In this document: piece after piece, positions 17,400-25,794 of the stretch
How positions within the stretch are numbered: the stretch's first letter is position 1
How the letters are laid out: the number at the start of each line of letters is the position of its first letter
Assembly (NCBI RefSeq): GCF_007954505.1
Contig: NZ_CP042412.1
Span: 186,001 to 250,000 of the forward strand
Direction: 5' to 3'
DNA: 64,000 bases
Origin: Microbacterium sp. CBA3102
GTDB lineage: Bacteria; Actinomycetota; Actinomycetes; Actinomycetales; Microbacteriaceae
Notes under the pieces: generated by a model
Told to the model about the DNA's origin: nothing
Database searches by the model: none
What the model saw: only the letters and a program-made list of their open reading frames with translations
Made by a program: the position numbers and the translations under genes

Positions 17400-18665
17400 A
17401 TGACGCACCGCACCCGACGCCCGCTGCTCACGTCTGCGCGCACGCGCGCACGCGCGCGGGCTCCCCGGACCGACGCTGACGGTGCCCGCGCGCGGGCCGT
17501 CACCGGTCTCGCCACAGTCGCGATCTTCGCCGTGCTGCTGGCGGGGTGCAGCGGGGCACCGACACCGGCAGCGAGCACCAGCGGCGGTTCCGAGACCTCT
17601 GGCACGCTCCGCCCCGCGGCGCCCGAGGGTACGCTGCCCGACGAGACGCAGACCGCGCTGCAGCAGATCGTCGACCAAGCGATGGCCGAGTACGCGGTGC
17701 CCGGCGCCGCGGTCGGCGTATGGATTCCGGGCGAGGGCTCGTGGACCTCGGCCTTCGGCCTCGCCGACATCGAGGGCGAGGTGCCGGTATCGCTCGACAT
17801 GACCTGGCCCCTGCGAAGCGTCACCAAGTCGTACACCGTGACCCTGATCCTCCAGCTCGTCGACGCGGGCGAGATCAGCCTCGACGACACGATCGACCAG
17901 TACGTCGACGGCATCACGAACGGTGACAGCATCACGATCCGCCAGCTCGCCGACATGTCGAGCGGCAACGCGGATTACACCACGACCGAGGGCTTCGGCG
18001 CGGCCTACAGCGCCGACGAGTCGACGATCTTCACCCTCGACCAGCTCAACGAATTCCTCGTCGACCAGCCTGCGCAGTTCGCACCGGGCACGCAGCGGAT
18101 CTACACGAATGCGAACACCAACCTCCTCGGTGCGGTCGTCGAGCAGGTCGCAGGACAACCGTTCGAGGCGGCACTCGACGAGCGGATCCTGGAGCCGCTC
18201 GGACAGAACGGCACACGGTACACCCTGGATGCCACGACGTGGACCGAGCATCCGCTCGGCTACGTGATGCTGGACGGCGAGCAGGTCGTGCAGAACGACA
18301 ACCTGTCGATCTACGGACCGGCCGGGTCGATGGTGTCCACGCTCGACGACGCCCGTGTCTGGGCGGAAGCGCTGGGCTCCGGCCTCCTCCTCGAGCCCTC
18401 CACACAAGCCGAACGCCAGGACGGGGCACCCCTCGACCAGGGACCTCCCTACGATCGATACGCCCTGGGCATCGGTGAGACGAAGGGCTGGTGGGGGCAC
18501 AACGGCGAGGGCTTGGGCTTCACCGCGGCGGTGTTCCACGACCCCGAGACGGGCACGAACGTCGCCGTGTTCATGAACGAATCGAACGTGGTTCCGAAGG
18601 CGCATCCTGCGGATCAGACGTTCCGCCGGATCGCCGATCTCCTCGCCGATCGGAACGCCGAATGA
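17400..18665 (+). CDS. Serine hydrolase lipoprotein (beta-lactamase class C / D-alanyl carboxypeptidase-like)
   Basis: 421 residues. A basic N-terminus leads to a lipobox (AVLLAGCSG, Cys about 50), so the mature protein is probably membrane-anchored outside the cell. Catalytic motifs of the serine beta-lactamase fold: SVTK (about 138-141), Tyr-x-Asn in IYTNANTN and a HxG-like WGHNGEG. Activity on beta-lactams cannot be predicted from sequence. ATG 17400 has GGGAG upstream. Its last 4 bp overlap the PBP4 gene, and the two-component genes precede it by 189 bp. Confidence 0.88.
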   Translation: MTHRTRRPLLTSARTRARARAPRTDADGARARAVTGLATVAIFAVLLAGCSGAPTPAASTSGGSETSGTLRPAAPEGTLPDETQTALQQIVDQAMAEYAVPGAAVGVWIPGEGSWTSAFGLADIEGEVPVSLDMTWPLRSVTKSYTVTLILQLVDAGEISLDDTIDQYVDGITNGDSITIRQLADMSSGNADYTTTEGFGAAYSADESTIFTLDQLNEFLVDQPAQFAPGTQRIYTNANTNLLGAVVEQVAGQPFEAALDERILEPLGQNGTRYTLDATTWTEHPLGYVMLDGEQVVQNDNLSIYGPAGSMVSTLDDARVWAEALGSGLLLEPSTQAERQDGAPLDQGPPYDRYALGIGETKGWWGHNGEGLGFTAAVFHDPETGTNVAVFMNESNVVPKAHPADQTFRRIADLLADRNAE

Positions 18666-20242
18666 ACGCCGCGGTCTTCCTCCGGCGCGGCGCCACGGTC
18701 GCGGCGGTGTCGGCACTCGTCCTCGCCGGCACGACCGCGTGCACCACGGAGGCCCCCACCGACCCCTGGGCCGTCGACGGCCTTCCGGACGCCGCGCTGG
18801 ACGTGATGAACCAGGACCGGTACGAGCACGCCACCTGGTCGATCGCCGTGCACGACCTCGAGACCGGAGAGGTGCTCATCGATCTCGGCGCGGACCGGAT
18901 GGTGGAGCCCGGCTCCTTCGCCAAGACCTACAGCGCCGGAGCCGCATGGCTCGAGTGGGGTCCTGACCACACCATCACGACACCGGTCAAGCGCACCGGC
19001 GAGGTCACGGCTGGTGTCCTCGCCGGCGATCTCGTGCTCGTGGGGATGGGCGACCTCACGATGGGTGGACGCACGAAGGACGACGGAGGCGTGGACTTCA
19101 CGAACCTCGACCACAACGACGCGAACTTCCTCCCCGGCTCGACGCTCACGCCCCAGGATCCCCTCGGCGGGCTGAACGATCTCGCCGCGCAGGTGAAGGC
19201 GTCGGGCATCGATTCGGTCGTCGGTGACGTGGTGGTGGACGACCGTCTCTTCACGGGCACGCTCGGCGGGCAAGCGGTGACCCCGACCATCATCAACCAG
19301 AATCTGGTCGACGTGATGGTGCAGCCGACGGAGCCCGGAGAGCCGGCCGGCACGACGTTGACCCCCGCCGTCTCACCGTGGACCGTCACCTCGACCGTCG
19401 AGACCGTGGAGGCCGGGGGCACGACCGACATCACCATCGACGAGTCCTCGCACGACGGCGAAGTCGTCCTGTCGGGCACCATCGCGGCCGACAGCGAGCC
19501 GCAGCTCAAGGTCTATGCGTTCGACGACCCCGCCACCTTCGCACGCACGGCGTTCATCGAAGCCCTCGGGCGCGCCGACGTCGCGGTGGCCGCCGATCCG
19601 CTCGCCACGAACCCCGGGACGGAACTCGCCGAGCGCGCGGAGGTCGACACCATGCCGACGGTCGCGGAGCTGGAGTCACTCCCCCTCGCGGAGGAGGTCA
19701 CGTATGTCATGAAGATCAGCTACAACCGCGGTGCGCAGACGCTCATCTGCCGTCTCGCGGTGGAGCGCGGCGACTCGGAATGCGACGCGGGCATGCCGAT
19801 CGCCGGCGAGATCTGGAAGGACGCCGGGCTCGACGTCACCGGAGCAGCGCTCATCGACGGCTCGGGTCTCGAGGGGAACTACGTGACACCGGCGAATGCC
19901 CTGCAGATCCAGACGTTGATGGCCCAGCGCCCCGACGCCGAGCGCTGGAAGGCCACGCTGCCGGTGCTCGGCGTCGACGGCTCGCTCGCGATGGTCGAGG
20001 CCGACGGTCCGGCCGCCGGCAAGGTGTTCGCGAAGACCGGCACCCTCCTCAACTGGGACGCCTTCAACCAGCGCTTCCGACTCGCCACCAAGACACTCGG
20101 CGGCGTCATGGAGACGGCGTCCGGACGCGACCTCGCTTTCACGATCATCGTCACCCAGGGGTTCTTCGACGACCCGGACGGCATCCTCGACGCGAATGAC
20201 GACGTCGGCGCCGTGACCGCGATCATCCAGCAGGCCTTCTGA
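18662..20242 (+). CDS. dacB: D-alanyl-D-alanine carboxypeptidase/endopeptidase, PBP4 (DacB) type
   Basis: 526-residue secreted penicillin-binding protein of peptidase family S13. All three active-site motifs are present: SFAK in the first part, SYN in KISYNRGAQ and KTG in FAKTGTLLN. A signal or lipoprotein-like leader ending near TTACTT exports it. It trims peptidoglycan cross-links. The ATG overlaps the stop of the serine hydrolase gene (ATGA, 18662-18665), so the two wall enzymes are produced together. Confidence 0.93.
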   Translation: MNAAVFLRRGATVAAVSALVLAGTTACTTEAPTDPWAVDGLPDAALDVMNQDRYEHATWSIAVHDLETGEVLIDLGADRMVEPGSFAKTYSAGAAWLEWGPDHTITTPVKRTGEVTAGVLAGDLVLVGMGDLTMGGRTKDDGGVDFTNLDHNDANFLPGSTLTPQDPLGGLNDLAAQVKASGIDSVVGDVVVDDRLFTGTLGGQAVTPTIINQNLVDVMVQPTEPGEPAGTTLTPAVSPWTVTSTVETVEAGGTTDITIDESSHDGEVVLSGTIAADSEPQLKVYAFDDPATFARTAFIEALGRADVAVAADPLATNPGTELAERAEVDTMPTVAELESLPLAEEVTYVMKISYNRGAQTLICRLAVERGDSECDAGMPIAGEIWKDAGLDVTGAALIDGSGLEGNYVTPANALQIQTLMAQRPDAERWKATLPVLGVDGSLAMVEADGPAAGKVFAKTGTLLNWDAFNQRFRLATKTLGGVMETASGRDLAFTIIVTQGFFDDPDGILDANDDVGAVTAIIQQAF

Positions 20243-20275
20243 CGTCGCGCGGTCGTTCCCGACGGATGGGGGTGC

Positions 20276-21277
20276 TCACTGCACGACGAGCTCGGTCCCC
20301 TGACCCGCGTCGACGACGACCCCGATGTACGAGGGCACGGTCTTGGCGATCTCCTCCTGAAGGTCGTCCAGCGGCGGAGTCGAGCCGTCTGGGGTGGTGA
20401 GGGAGACCGTGGCCGTCAGCCCGCTCCACTGCACCGGCCCGTGGATGTGACCGCCGCTCTCGTCTCCGAGCCAGTCGGCCGTCACATTCCGGATGCTGAC
20501 CGACCAGCGGGCGACCGCGATCGAGGCGATCGAGTTCGCCGCCAGCGGGAGAGCGATGATCAGGGCCAGCGTCACGACGATCGCATAGGCCCGGCGCCGA
20601 TCGGCGGTGGGCGATGACCCGGGGTCCCGCGCGTACCCTGCCACCGTGAACACGATGCTGCCCGCGATCACCAGCGCGAACACGTTCGAGAGGAAGAGGA
20701 CGAGAGCACCGAGCGCCTCGGGCCACTGCCCCTGCCCCGCGCACACGCCGACCACGCCGAGCGGCGGCACGAGGGAGATCGCGATCGCGACGCCCGGCAT
20801 CACCGCGCTCAGGTCCTTGCGGCACATCGCGAATCCGCCGGCGAACCCGGTCGCCAGCGCGGCCATCAGATCCATCAGGCTCGGCGAGGTCCGTCCGATC
20901 ACCTGCGAGTTGGTGGACAGGCTCTCCGGGGTCGCGACGAAGACCGCGAACACCAATCCGAGCGCGATGACGATGACGACCCCGCTGAGGACCCACAGGA
21001 TTGACGAGAGGACCCTCCGCGGATGGCCGGTGACGATCCCCCAGGCGATGCCGAGGATCGGTGTGCCCAGTGGGGCGATGATCATCGCCCCGATCACGGT
21101 CGCCGTCGAGTCGGTCAGCACTCCCGCGATCGCGATCACGCCGGAGAGCGTGAGCATTATGAGGAAGCCCGTCCGCTTGCTGAGGGCGTCTCCGGCGCCC
21201 AGGTTCAGCGCATCGTCCAGCGCCTCGGCCGACAGCCGCTGCGACGGCGGGATCAGAGTCTGCGTCAGTCTCGACAT
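20276..21277 (-). CDS. DUF389 membrane protein
   Basis: 333 residues with a run of membrane helices (about 35-260), including DSTATVIGAMIIAPLGTPI, the hallmark of DUF389 (TIGR00341-like). The soluble C-terminal ~70 residues carry beta-strands. Transport function is suspected for the family but not shown. The ATG at 21277 gives the conserved MSRLTQ start; a longer frame adds low-quality sequence. Stop lies 33 bp from the convergent dacB stop. Confidence 0.88.
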   Translation of the reverse strand: MSRLTQTLIPPSQRLSAEALDDALNLGAGDALSKRTGFLIMLTLSGVIAIAGVLTDSTATVIGAMIIAPLGTPILGIAWGIVTGHPRRVLSSILWVLSGVVIVIALGLVFAVFVATPESLSTNSQVIGRTSPSLMDLMAALATGFAGGFAMCRKDLSAVMPGVAIAISLVPPLGVVGVCAGQGQWPEALGALVLFLSNVFALVIAGSIVFTVAGYARDPGSSPTADRRRAYAIVVTLALIIALPLAANSIASIAVARWSVSIRNVTADWLGDESGGHIHGPVQWSGLTATVSLTTPDGSTPPLDDLQEEIAKTVPSYIGVVVDAGQGTELVVQ

Positions 21278-21399
21278 GCCGCGGACCCCGTCTCCGCGCC
21301 TCGTGTTCTCGTCATGACCGAAAGCTAGGCACGCGGACCCCTGCGCGCAAGATCCCCTCGCCCGCACGGGAGGAGGAGTGGCGGACCGTCAGGAAGAAG

Positions 21400-21475
21400 T
21401 GGACGCGACGGCGGGAGTCGAACCCGCAACGCCGTCAGGTATGAGCTGAGGCCCGGGACCACCCGGATCGCCGCG
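21400..21475 (-). tRNA. tRNA-Met-like (anticodon CAT), atypical cloverleaf with encoded CCA
   Basis: Minus strand, read 5' to 3': acceptor CGCGGCG (21469-21475) pairs with CGTCGCG (21404-21410), all seven pairs with one G-U; D arm CCGG/CCGG around GTGGTC; anticodon arm CTCAG/CTGAC around loop CTCATAC (anticodon 21441-21443, bottom C-C mismatch); T arm GCGGG/CCCGC around TTCGACT, a canonical T loop; then discriminator T and CCA (21400-21402). Length is 73 nt plus CCA. Oddities: A at position 8, no initiator-type GGG/CCC anticodon stem, unusual variable loop. It could be a diverged elongator Met or Ile2 tRNA, or a decaying copy. Confidence 0.62.
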
Positions 21476-21560
21476 ATGCGAACGACGTTACCCGGCCGTG
21501 ATCTTCCTCGCTAGAACCGTTTCCTGGGATGACGCTCCGAGTCTTCGGATGACCGGCCCG

Positions 21561-22547
21561 TCACTCGAGTTCATCCGGCGCAGCAGCGTCGAGGGCGCGC
21601 AGCAGCCGTCCGACGGCCTCGCGCAGCTCGCTGCGATGCGGCTCGGACAGCGCCACCGTGTACTCGACCCCCTCGGGGATCCAGAGCAGTCCATACATGG
21701 CCTCCCGCCAATCGGAGCCGCCGACCGGCCAGTGCGTGCGGTCGTCGCCCACGGGCGTCGCCCCCTCCCACCACGGCCCGAAACGCTCCTGCACCTCGGC
21801 GAGCGGCAGCTCCATCACGGCCGCTGCCGTGACGTTCTGCGGCGACCAGGACGCCGCCACGAGCACGCGCTCTTCGATCTCCTGTTCGGTGATCTCGTGC
21901 CGGCTGAACAGCACGCGGGTGTGCTCGACCGACACGATGCGGTCCACTCGGAAAGTGCGCCAATCGTCACGATCGAGATCCCAACACAGCAGGAACCACT
22001 TGCGGCCGGCCGGTGCGAGAGCATGTGGCTCGACCCGGCGGACGCTCTCCTGCCCTTCCCCGTCCACGTAGCGCAGCCGCAACCGTTCTGTGTCGCGCGT
22101 GGCGAGGGCGATCTCTCCGAGCACCTCCGGCGAGACCACCGGAGCATCGCCGATACGGGGCGCCTGCACCGACGCGGCGAGCGCGTTGACCCGCTGTCGC
22201 AATGCCGAAGGCAGCACCTGTTCGAGCTTCGCGAGCGCCGTGAGCGTGACATCCGGCCCCCCGACCAGCTGCTGAGTGGCAGCCACCCGCAGCCCGATGG
22301 CCATGGTCACCGCCTCATCGTCGTTGAGCAGCAGTGGCGGCACGGCGCTCCCGGCCTCCAATCGATAACCACCCGCAGCCCCGGGCGTCGACTCCACCCG
22401 GTAACCGAGCTCCCGCAGACGATCGACGTCGCGACGCACTGTGCGCTCGGTGACGCCCAGGCGTGTCGCGAGCTCGGCTCCCGGCCAATGTCTGTGCGTC
22501 TGCAGCAGATTGAGCAGAGCGAGGGCGCGGGTGGTCGTGTCGGTCAT
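21561..22547 (-). CDS. WYL-domain transcriptional regulator (YafY type)
   Basis: 328 residues: N-terminal HTH_11 (about 5-58; VTERTVRRDVDRLRELGY) and a WYL ligand-binding domain (about 140-220; KWFLLCWDLDRDDWRTFRVDRI). Such proteins sense small molecules or nucleic acid and regulate nearby genes. It is divergent from the ABC exporter with 63 bp between the starts, and so is its likely regulator. A CAATCT hexamer lies 7 bp before ATG 22547 (22555-22560). Confidence 0.92.
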   Translation of the reverse strand: MTDTTTRALALLNLLQTHRHWPGAELATRLGVTERTVRRDVDRLRELGYRVESTPGAAGGYRLEAGSAVPPLLLNDDEAVTMAIGLRVAATQQLVGGPDVTLTALAKLEQVLPSALRQRVNALAASVQAPRIGDAPVVSPEVLGEIALATRDTERLRLRYVDGEGQESVRRVEPHALAPAGRKWFLLCWDLDRDDWRTFRVDRIVSVEHTRVLFSRHEITEQEIEERVLVAASWSPQNVTAAAVMELPLAEVQERFGPWWEGATPVGDDRTHWPVGGSDWREAMYGLLWIPEGVEYTVALSEPHRSELREAVGRLLRALDAAAPDELE

Positions 22548-22597
22548 GCGTCACAGATTGCCAGACAACGAGGACGAGATCTGTCCGCATTTCTTTC

Positions 22598-22603
22598 TAC
22601 GCT
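22598..22603 (+). promoter_or_regulatory. Leaderless -10 box of ABC exporter operon
   Basis: TACGCT 7 bp before ATG 22611; no SD is visible. Confidence 0.55.
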
Positions 22604-22610
22604 CCCCCTC

Positions 22611-23651
22611 ATGAACGAATCCCTCATCGAGACCGAAGGCCTGACCAAGGTCTTCACCGTCAAGAAGACACCGGTGCACGCGGTGACCGATGTCTCCTTC
22701 ACCGCCGTGCGCGGCGAGCTCGTCGCCTTCCTCGGCCCGAACGGCGCAGGCAAATCGACCACCCTCCGGATGCTGACCACTCTGATCCCGCCGACCTCCG
22801 GTCGCGCGACGATCGTCGGACACGACATCCGCACGGACGCAGCCGGGGTGCGCGCGCGCATCGGCTACGTCGGGCAGCTGACGAGCGGCAGCTTCTCGCA
22901 ACGCGTTCGGGATGAGCTGCTGAGCCAGGGCGCGTTCTACGGGATGTCTCGCCGGGACAGCGCACGGCGGGCGAGCGAGCTCATCGAATCGCTCGATCTC
23001 ACCTCTTTCGCGAACCGCAGCGTGCAGCAACTCAGCGGCGGGCAGAAGCGTCGACTCGACATCGCGCTGGGGCTCATGCACGCTCCGCCCCTGATCTTCC
23101 TCGACGAGCCCTCCACCGGACTCGACCCGCAGAGCAGGGCCAACCTCTGGGAGCACATCCTCGACCTGCGCACCCAGCACGGCACAACCGTCTTCCTCAC
23201 CACGCACTACTTGGAAGAGGCCGACCGTTACGCCGAACGAGTGATGGTCATGGACAAGGGCCGCATCATCGCGGACGACGACGCCACCTCCCTCAAGGCG
23301 AAGCTCGCCGGAGACGTGCTGACGTTCGGATTCGCGGATGCTGCCGACGCGGCGAGCGCGCGGAGCGTGGTCGCTCGTCTCAGCGCGGCTGAGGTCACGG
23401 TCGAAGACTCCGAGATCTCGCTCGCGGTCCCGGAGGGCGACAGGCTGCTCCCGGTGGTCGTGCGAGAACTCGACGCCGCCGGCATCACCGTCCATCGGGC
23501 GACCGGAGTGCCACCCACCCTCGACGACGTGTTCCTCGCTCTCACCGGACGCACCCTGCGCGAGGCCGGAGAGGGCGCCGAGGCCGCCGTCGACTCGCCC
23601 GATCCCGCACCCTCCCTCTCGGGGAACGACATGACAGGAGTCCACTCATGA
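22611..23651 (+). CDS. ABC transporter ATP-binding protein (DrrA-like)
   Basis: 346 residues. Walker A GPNGAGKST, signature LSGGQKRRL and Walker B LIFLDEPSTGLDP lie in the first 170 residues; a C-terminal extension of ~100 residues (DUF4162-like, ending in TLDDVFLALTGR) matches the DrrA/daunorubicin-type exporters. ATP hydrolysis drives the permease encoded next (ATGA overlap, 23648-23651). Probably exports a lipophilic compound or antibiotic; substrate unknown. Control by the divergent WYL regulator is inferred. Confidence 0.94.
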   Translation: MNESLIETEGLTKVFTVKKTPVHAVTDVSFTAVRGELVAFLGPNGAGKSTTLRMLTTLIPPTSGRATIVGHDIRTDAAGVRARIGYVGQLTSGSFSQRVRDELLSQGAFYGMSRRDSARRASELIESLDLTSFANRSVQQLSGGQKRRLDIALGLMHAPPLIFLDEPSTGLDPQSRANLWEHILDLRTQHGTTVFLTTHYLEEADRYAERVMVMDKGRIIADDDATSLKAKLAGDVLTFGFADAADAASARSVVARLSAAEVTVEDSEISLAVPEGDRLLPVVVRELDAAGITVHRATGVPPTLDDVFLALTGRTLREAGEGAEAAVDSPDPAPSLSGNDMTGVHS

Positions 23652-24427
23652 CCGACAACGACACACGCGTGCGCCCGAACCTCGCGCGCGACACCGGCAA
23701 TGTGCTGAGCCGGGAGCTCAAGCCCGTTCTGCGCGACCCGTTCACGCTGATCTTCAGCCTCTTGCAGCCGCTCATCTTCCTGGGACTGTTCGCCCCGCTG
23801 TTGATCGGCGACTCCGGGCGACCGGCCGGCGAGACCCTGGCCTGGTTCGTGCCGGGCGTGCTAGTGATGATCGTGCTGTTCGGCACCGGGTCCACAGGAT
23901 CGAACCTGCAGTACGAGATGATGACCGGCTCGCACGAGCGCACACTGGTCGCCCCGCTCGCCCGCTCCTCGCTGCTGATCGGCCGTGCACTCAAGGAGAT
24001 CGCGCCCATCGTCGTGCAGGCACTCGTGATCGTCCTGATCGCGTGGCCCTTCGGATTCACGGTCGACGTCCCCGGCCTGCTCATCGGGCTGGCCTTGCTG
24101 GCCGTGTTCGGGGTGGGCCTCGGCTCACTGTCGTACTCGCTCGCGCTGGCGACGAAGGACCGGGAGTGGCTCTTCTGGGGGGTGCAGCAATCGTTGATCT
24201 TCCCGCTCCTGATCCTGTCGGGGATGCTGTTGCCGCTGGACGCGGCGCCTGGATGGATGCGAGTGGTCGCCTCGTTCAACCCGGTGAACTGGGTCGTGCA
24301 GGCTGAGCGCGCACTCTTCGCAGGCGACCTCGGGGATGAGACAGTGATGTGGGGCTGGCTCTCGGCGCTCGCGGTCGCGGTCGTCGGACTGGCCGTCGGC
24401 GTACGCGCCATCCGTCGCAGCAGTTGA
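23648..24427 (+). CDS. ABC-2 family transporter permease
   Basis: 259 residues with six membrane helices typical of ABC-2 exporters (DrrB-like), and the family segment NLQYEMMTGSHERTLVAPLAR before helix 3, where the coupling helix contacts the ATPase. Forms the membrane half of the exporter with the upstream ATPase; start and stop overlap as ATGA. Confidence 0.93.
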   Translation: MTDNDTRVRPNLARDTGNVLSRELKPVLRDPFTLIFSLLQPLIFLGLFAPLLIGDSGRPAGETLAWFVPGVLVMIVLFGTGSTGSNLQYEMMTGSHERTLVAPLARSSLLIGRALKEIAPIVVQALVIVLIAWPFGFTVDVPGLLIGLALLAVFGVGLGSLSYSLALATKDREWLFWGVQQSLIFPLLILSGMLLPLDAAPGWMRVVASFNPVNWVVQAERALFAGDLGDETVMWGWLSALAVAVVGLAVGVRAIRRSS

Positions 24428-24537
24428 CGCGAGTGCGAAACCCGGACGCGGCGTCGGCCCGTCAGCATGTCGTCCCGCGACACACCGACAACCGCACGAC
24501 GCGTCTGGGTTTCGGCAACGCCCTCGGATCAGGGACG

Positions 24538-25464
24538 ATGAGGAGCATGCTCTGGCCCTTCGGATCGACCTGGCGCCCGGTGCGGTGGAGACGGCGCGAC
24601 GCCCTCGAGCTGCGCTGGCTCTCGGCCCGCACGTGGACCCGCCGCTGGTACCCGCAGGGCATCGACCTCGGCAGCTGGCGCGACCGCCCCACGATCGCCG
24701 TGAGCTGGTTCCGGCAGCGCCTCGACGGCGTCCATCTCGCCTCCCGCGTCACCCTCGTCGATCGGGAACGCGCGCGACACCTGGACATCATCCTCGTGGT
24801 CACCGGGGACGACGGCGAGCTCGAGCCGGCGCCGATCCACGCCGGTGGCCTCGCCTGGTTCGGGGATCGATTGTTCGTCGCGGCGACGGGACGCGGCATC
24901 TGGGAGTTCGACCTCTCCGACATCCGCCAGGTCCGCGGCGCCGACGCCCGACGACTCGCCGGAGCGCGCGCCCGCAGGAGCCGTGCCACCGCGCTCGTGG
25001 CCGTGCGCACCGCCGTGCATCCGGTCGCTCTGCGCTGCTCCTTCCTCGGCCGGGTGTTCGACGACGACGGCTCTCCCCTCCGACGCGTGCTCATCGGCGA
25101 ACACCGCACCGACGGCAGCGGCCGGATCGGCGAGTTCTCCATCCCCGAGGACCCTGAGGACGCCTTCCTCGAAACGGACCGCTTCGCCCCCGACATCGCC
25201 CGCATGCAGGGGGCGGTGCGGTGGGGCGACCGCTACTTCGTGTCACAGTCCGACCAGTTGCACCCCGGCGTGCTGTGGAGCGGTCCGCAGTCCGCGCTCA
25301 CCCGAGATCGCGCGGCACTGCCGGTCGGCTGCGAGGACCTCGCACTCGACCTCGACGCCGAGCTGCTGTGGACGCTGGGCGAACACCCCTGGCGGCGCGT
25401 GGTGCGTGGCATCCCCTTCGCTCACCTGGGCATCGGCGACGGAGGCAAAGCACAGCGAACGTAG
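24538..25464 (+). CDS. Uncharacterised protein with beta-propeller-like repeats
   Basis: 308 residues, no signal peptide, rich in Arg and Trp at the N-terminus. Segments such as GGLAWFGDRLFVAATGRGIW and VRWGDRYFVSQSD look like strands of a propeller blade, and secreted actinobacterial relatives exist, but I recognise no catalytic site. Start choice: ATG 24538 (GGGA upstream) or ATG 24547 (AGGAG overlapping). Its stop codon TAG is the first half of the next gene's -10 box. Confidence 0.6.
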   Translation: MRSMLWPFGSTWRPVRWRRRDALELRWLSARTWTRRWYPQGIDLGSWRDRPTIAVSWFRQRLDGVHLASRVTLVDRERARHLDIILVVTGDDGELEPAPIHAGGLAWFGDRLFVAATGRGIWEFDLSDIRQVRGADARRLAGARARRSRATALVAVRTAVHPVALRCSFLGRVFDDDGSPLRRVLIGEHRTDGSGRIGEFSIPEDPEDAFLETDRFAPDIARMQGAVRWGDRYFVSQSDQLHPGVLWSGPQSALTRDRAALPVGCEDLALDLDAELLWTLGEHPWRRVVRGIPFAHLGIGDGGKAQRT

Positions 25465-25467
25465 ACT
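25462..25467 (+). promoter_or_regulatory. Leaderless -10 box of DUF4229 gene
   Basis: TAGACT 6 bp before GTG 25474; its TAG is also the stop codon of the upstream gene. Confidence 0.6.
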
Positions 25468-25473
25468 GAAGGG

Positions 25474-25779
25474 GTGAAGAAGCCCGCCCCTTTCCTCGTC
25501 TACACCGTGCTGCGGCTGCTGGCATTCCTGGTGCCGCTCGCCATCCTGTGGTTCTTCCTCCCGATCTTCCGCGAGTTCTGGTGGCTCGCGGCGATCTTCG
25601 CCGCCCTCATCGGGATGAGCATCTCGATGCTGTTCCTGCGCACGCCCCTCACCGACGTCTCCGCCCGCTTGCAGGAGCGTCGGGAGAGCCGCTCCTCCGG
25701 TGGTCAGGCCGACGCGGAGGCCGAGGACCGGGCCATCGACGATGCGAACGAATCCGTCGACGACGACCCGCGGGTCTGA
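25474..25779 (+). CDS. DUF4229 membrane protein
   Basis: 101 residues: two membrane helices (about 8-26 and 33-52) and an acidic, disordered C-tail. Matches DUF4229, an actinobacterial family usually beside menA and the PLDc_N protein. GTG start set by leaderless promoter. It converges on menA with a 15-bp gap. Function unknown; possible accessory to menaquinone membrane enzymes is guilt by association. Confidence 0.85.
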   Translation: MKKPAPFLVYTVLRLLAFLVPLAILWFFLPIFREFWWLAAIFAALIGMSISMLFLRTPLTDVSARLQERRESRSSGGQADAEAEDRAIDDANESVDDDPRV

Positions 25780-25794
25780 CTCTCGCGCGCCGGG

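Noticed and set aside
15831..18716. 961-codon open frame on the minus strand
   Set aside because: Antisense to kinase, regulator and serine hydrolase genes, no recognisable domain.
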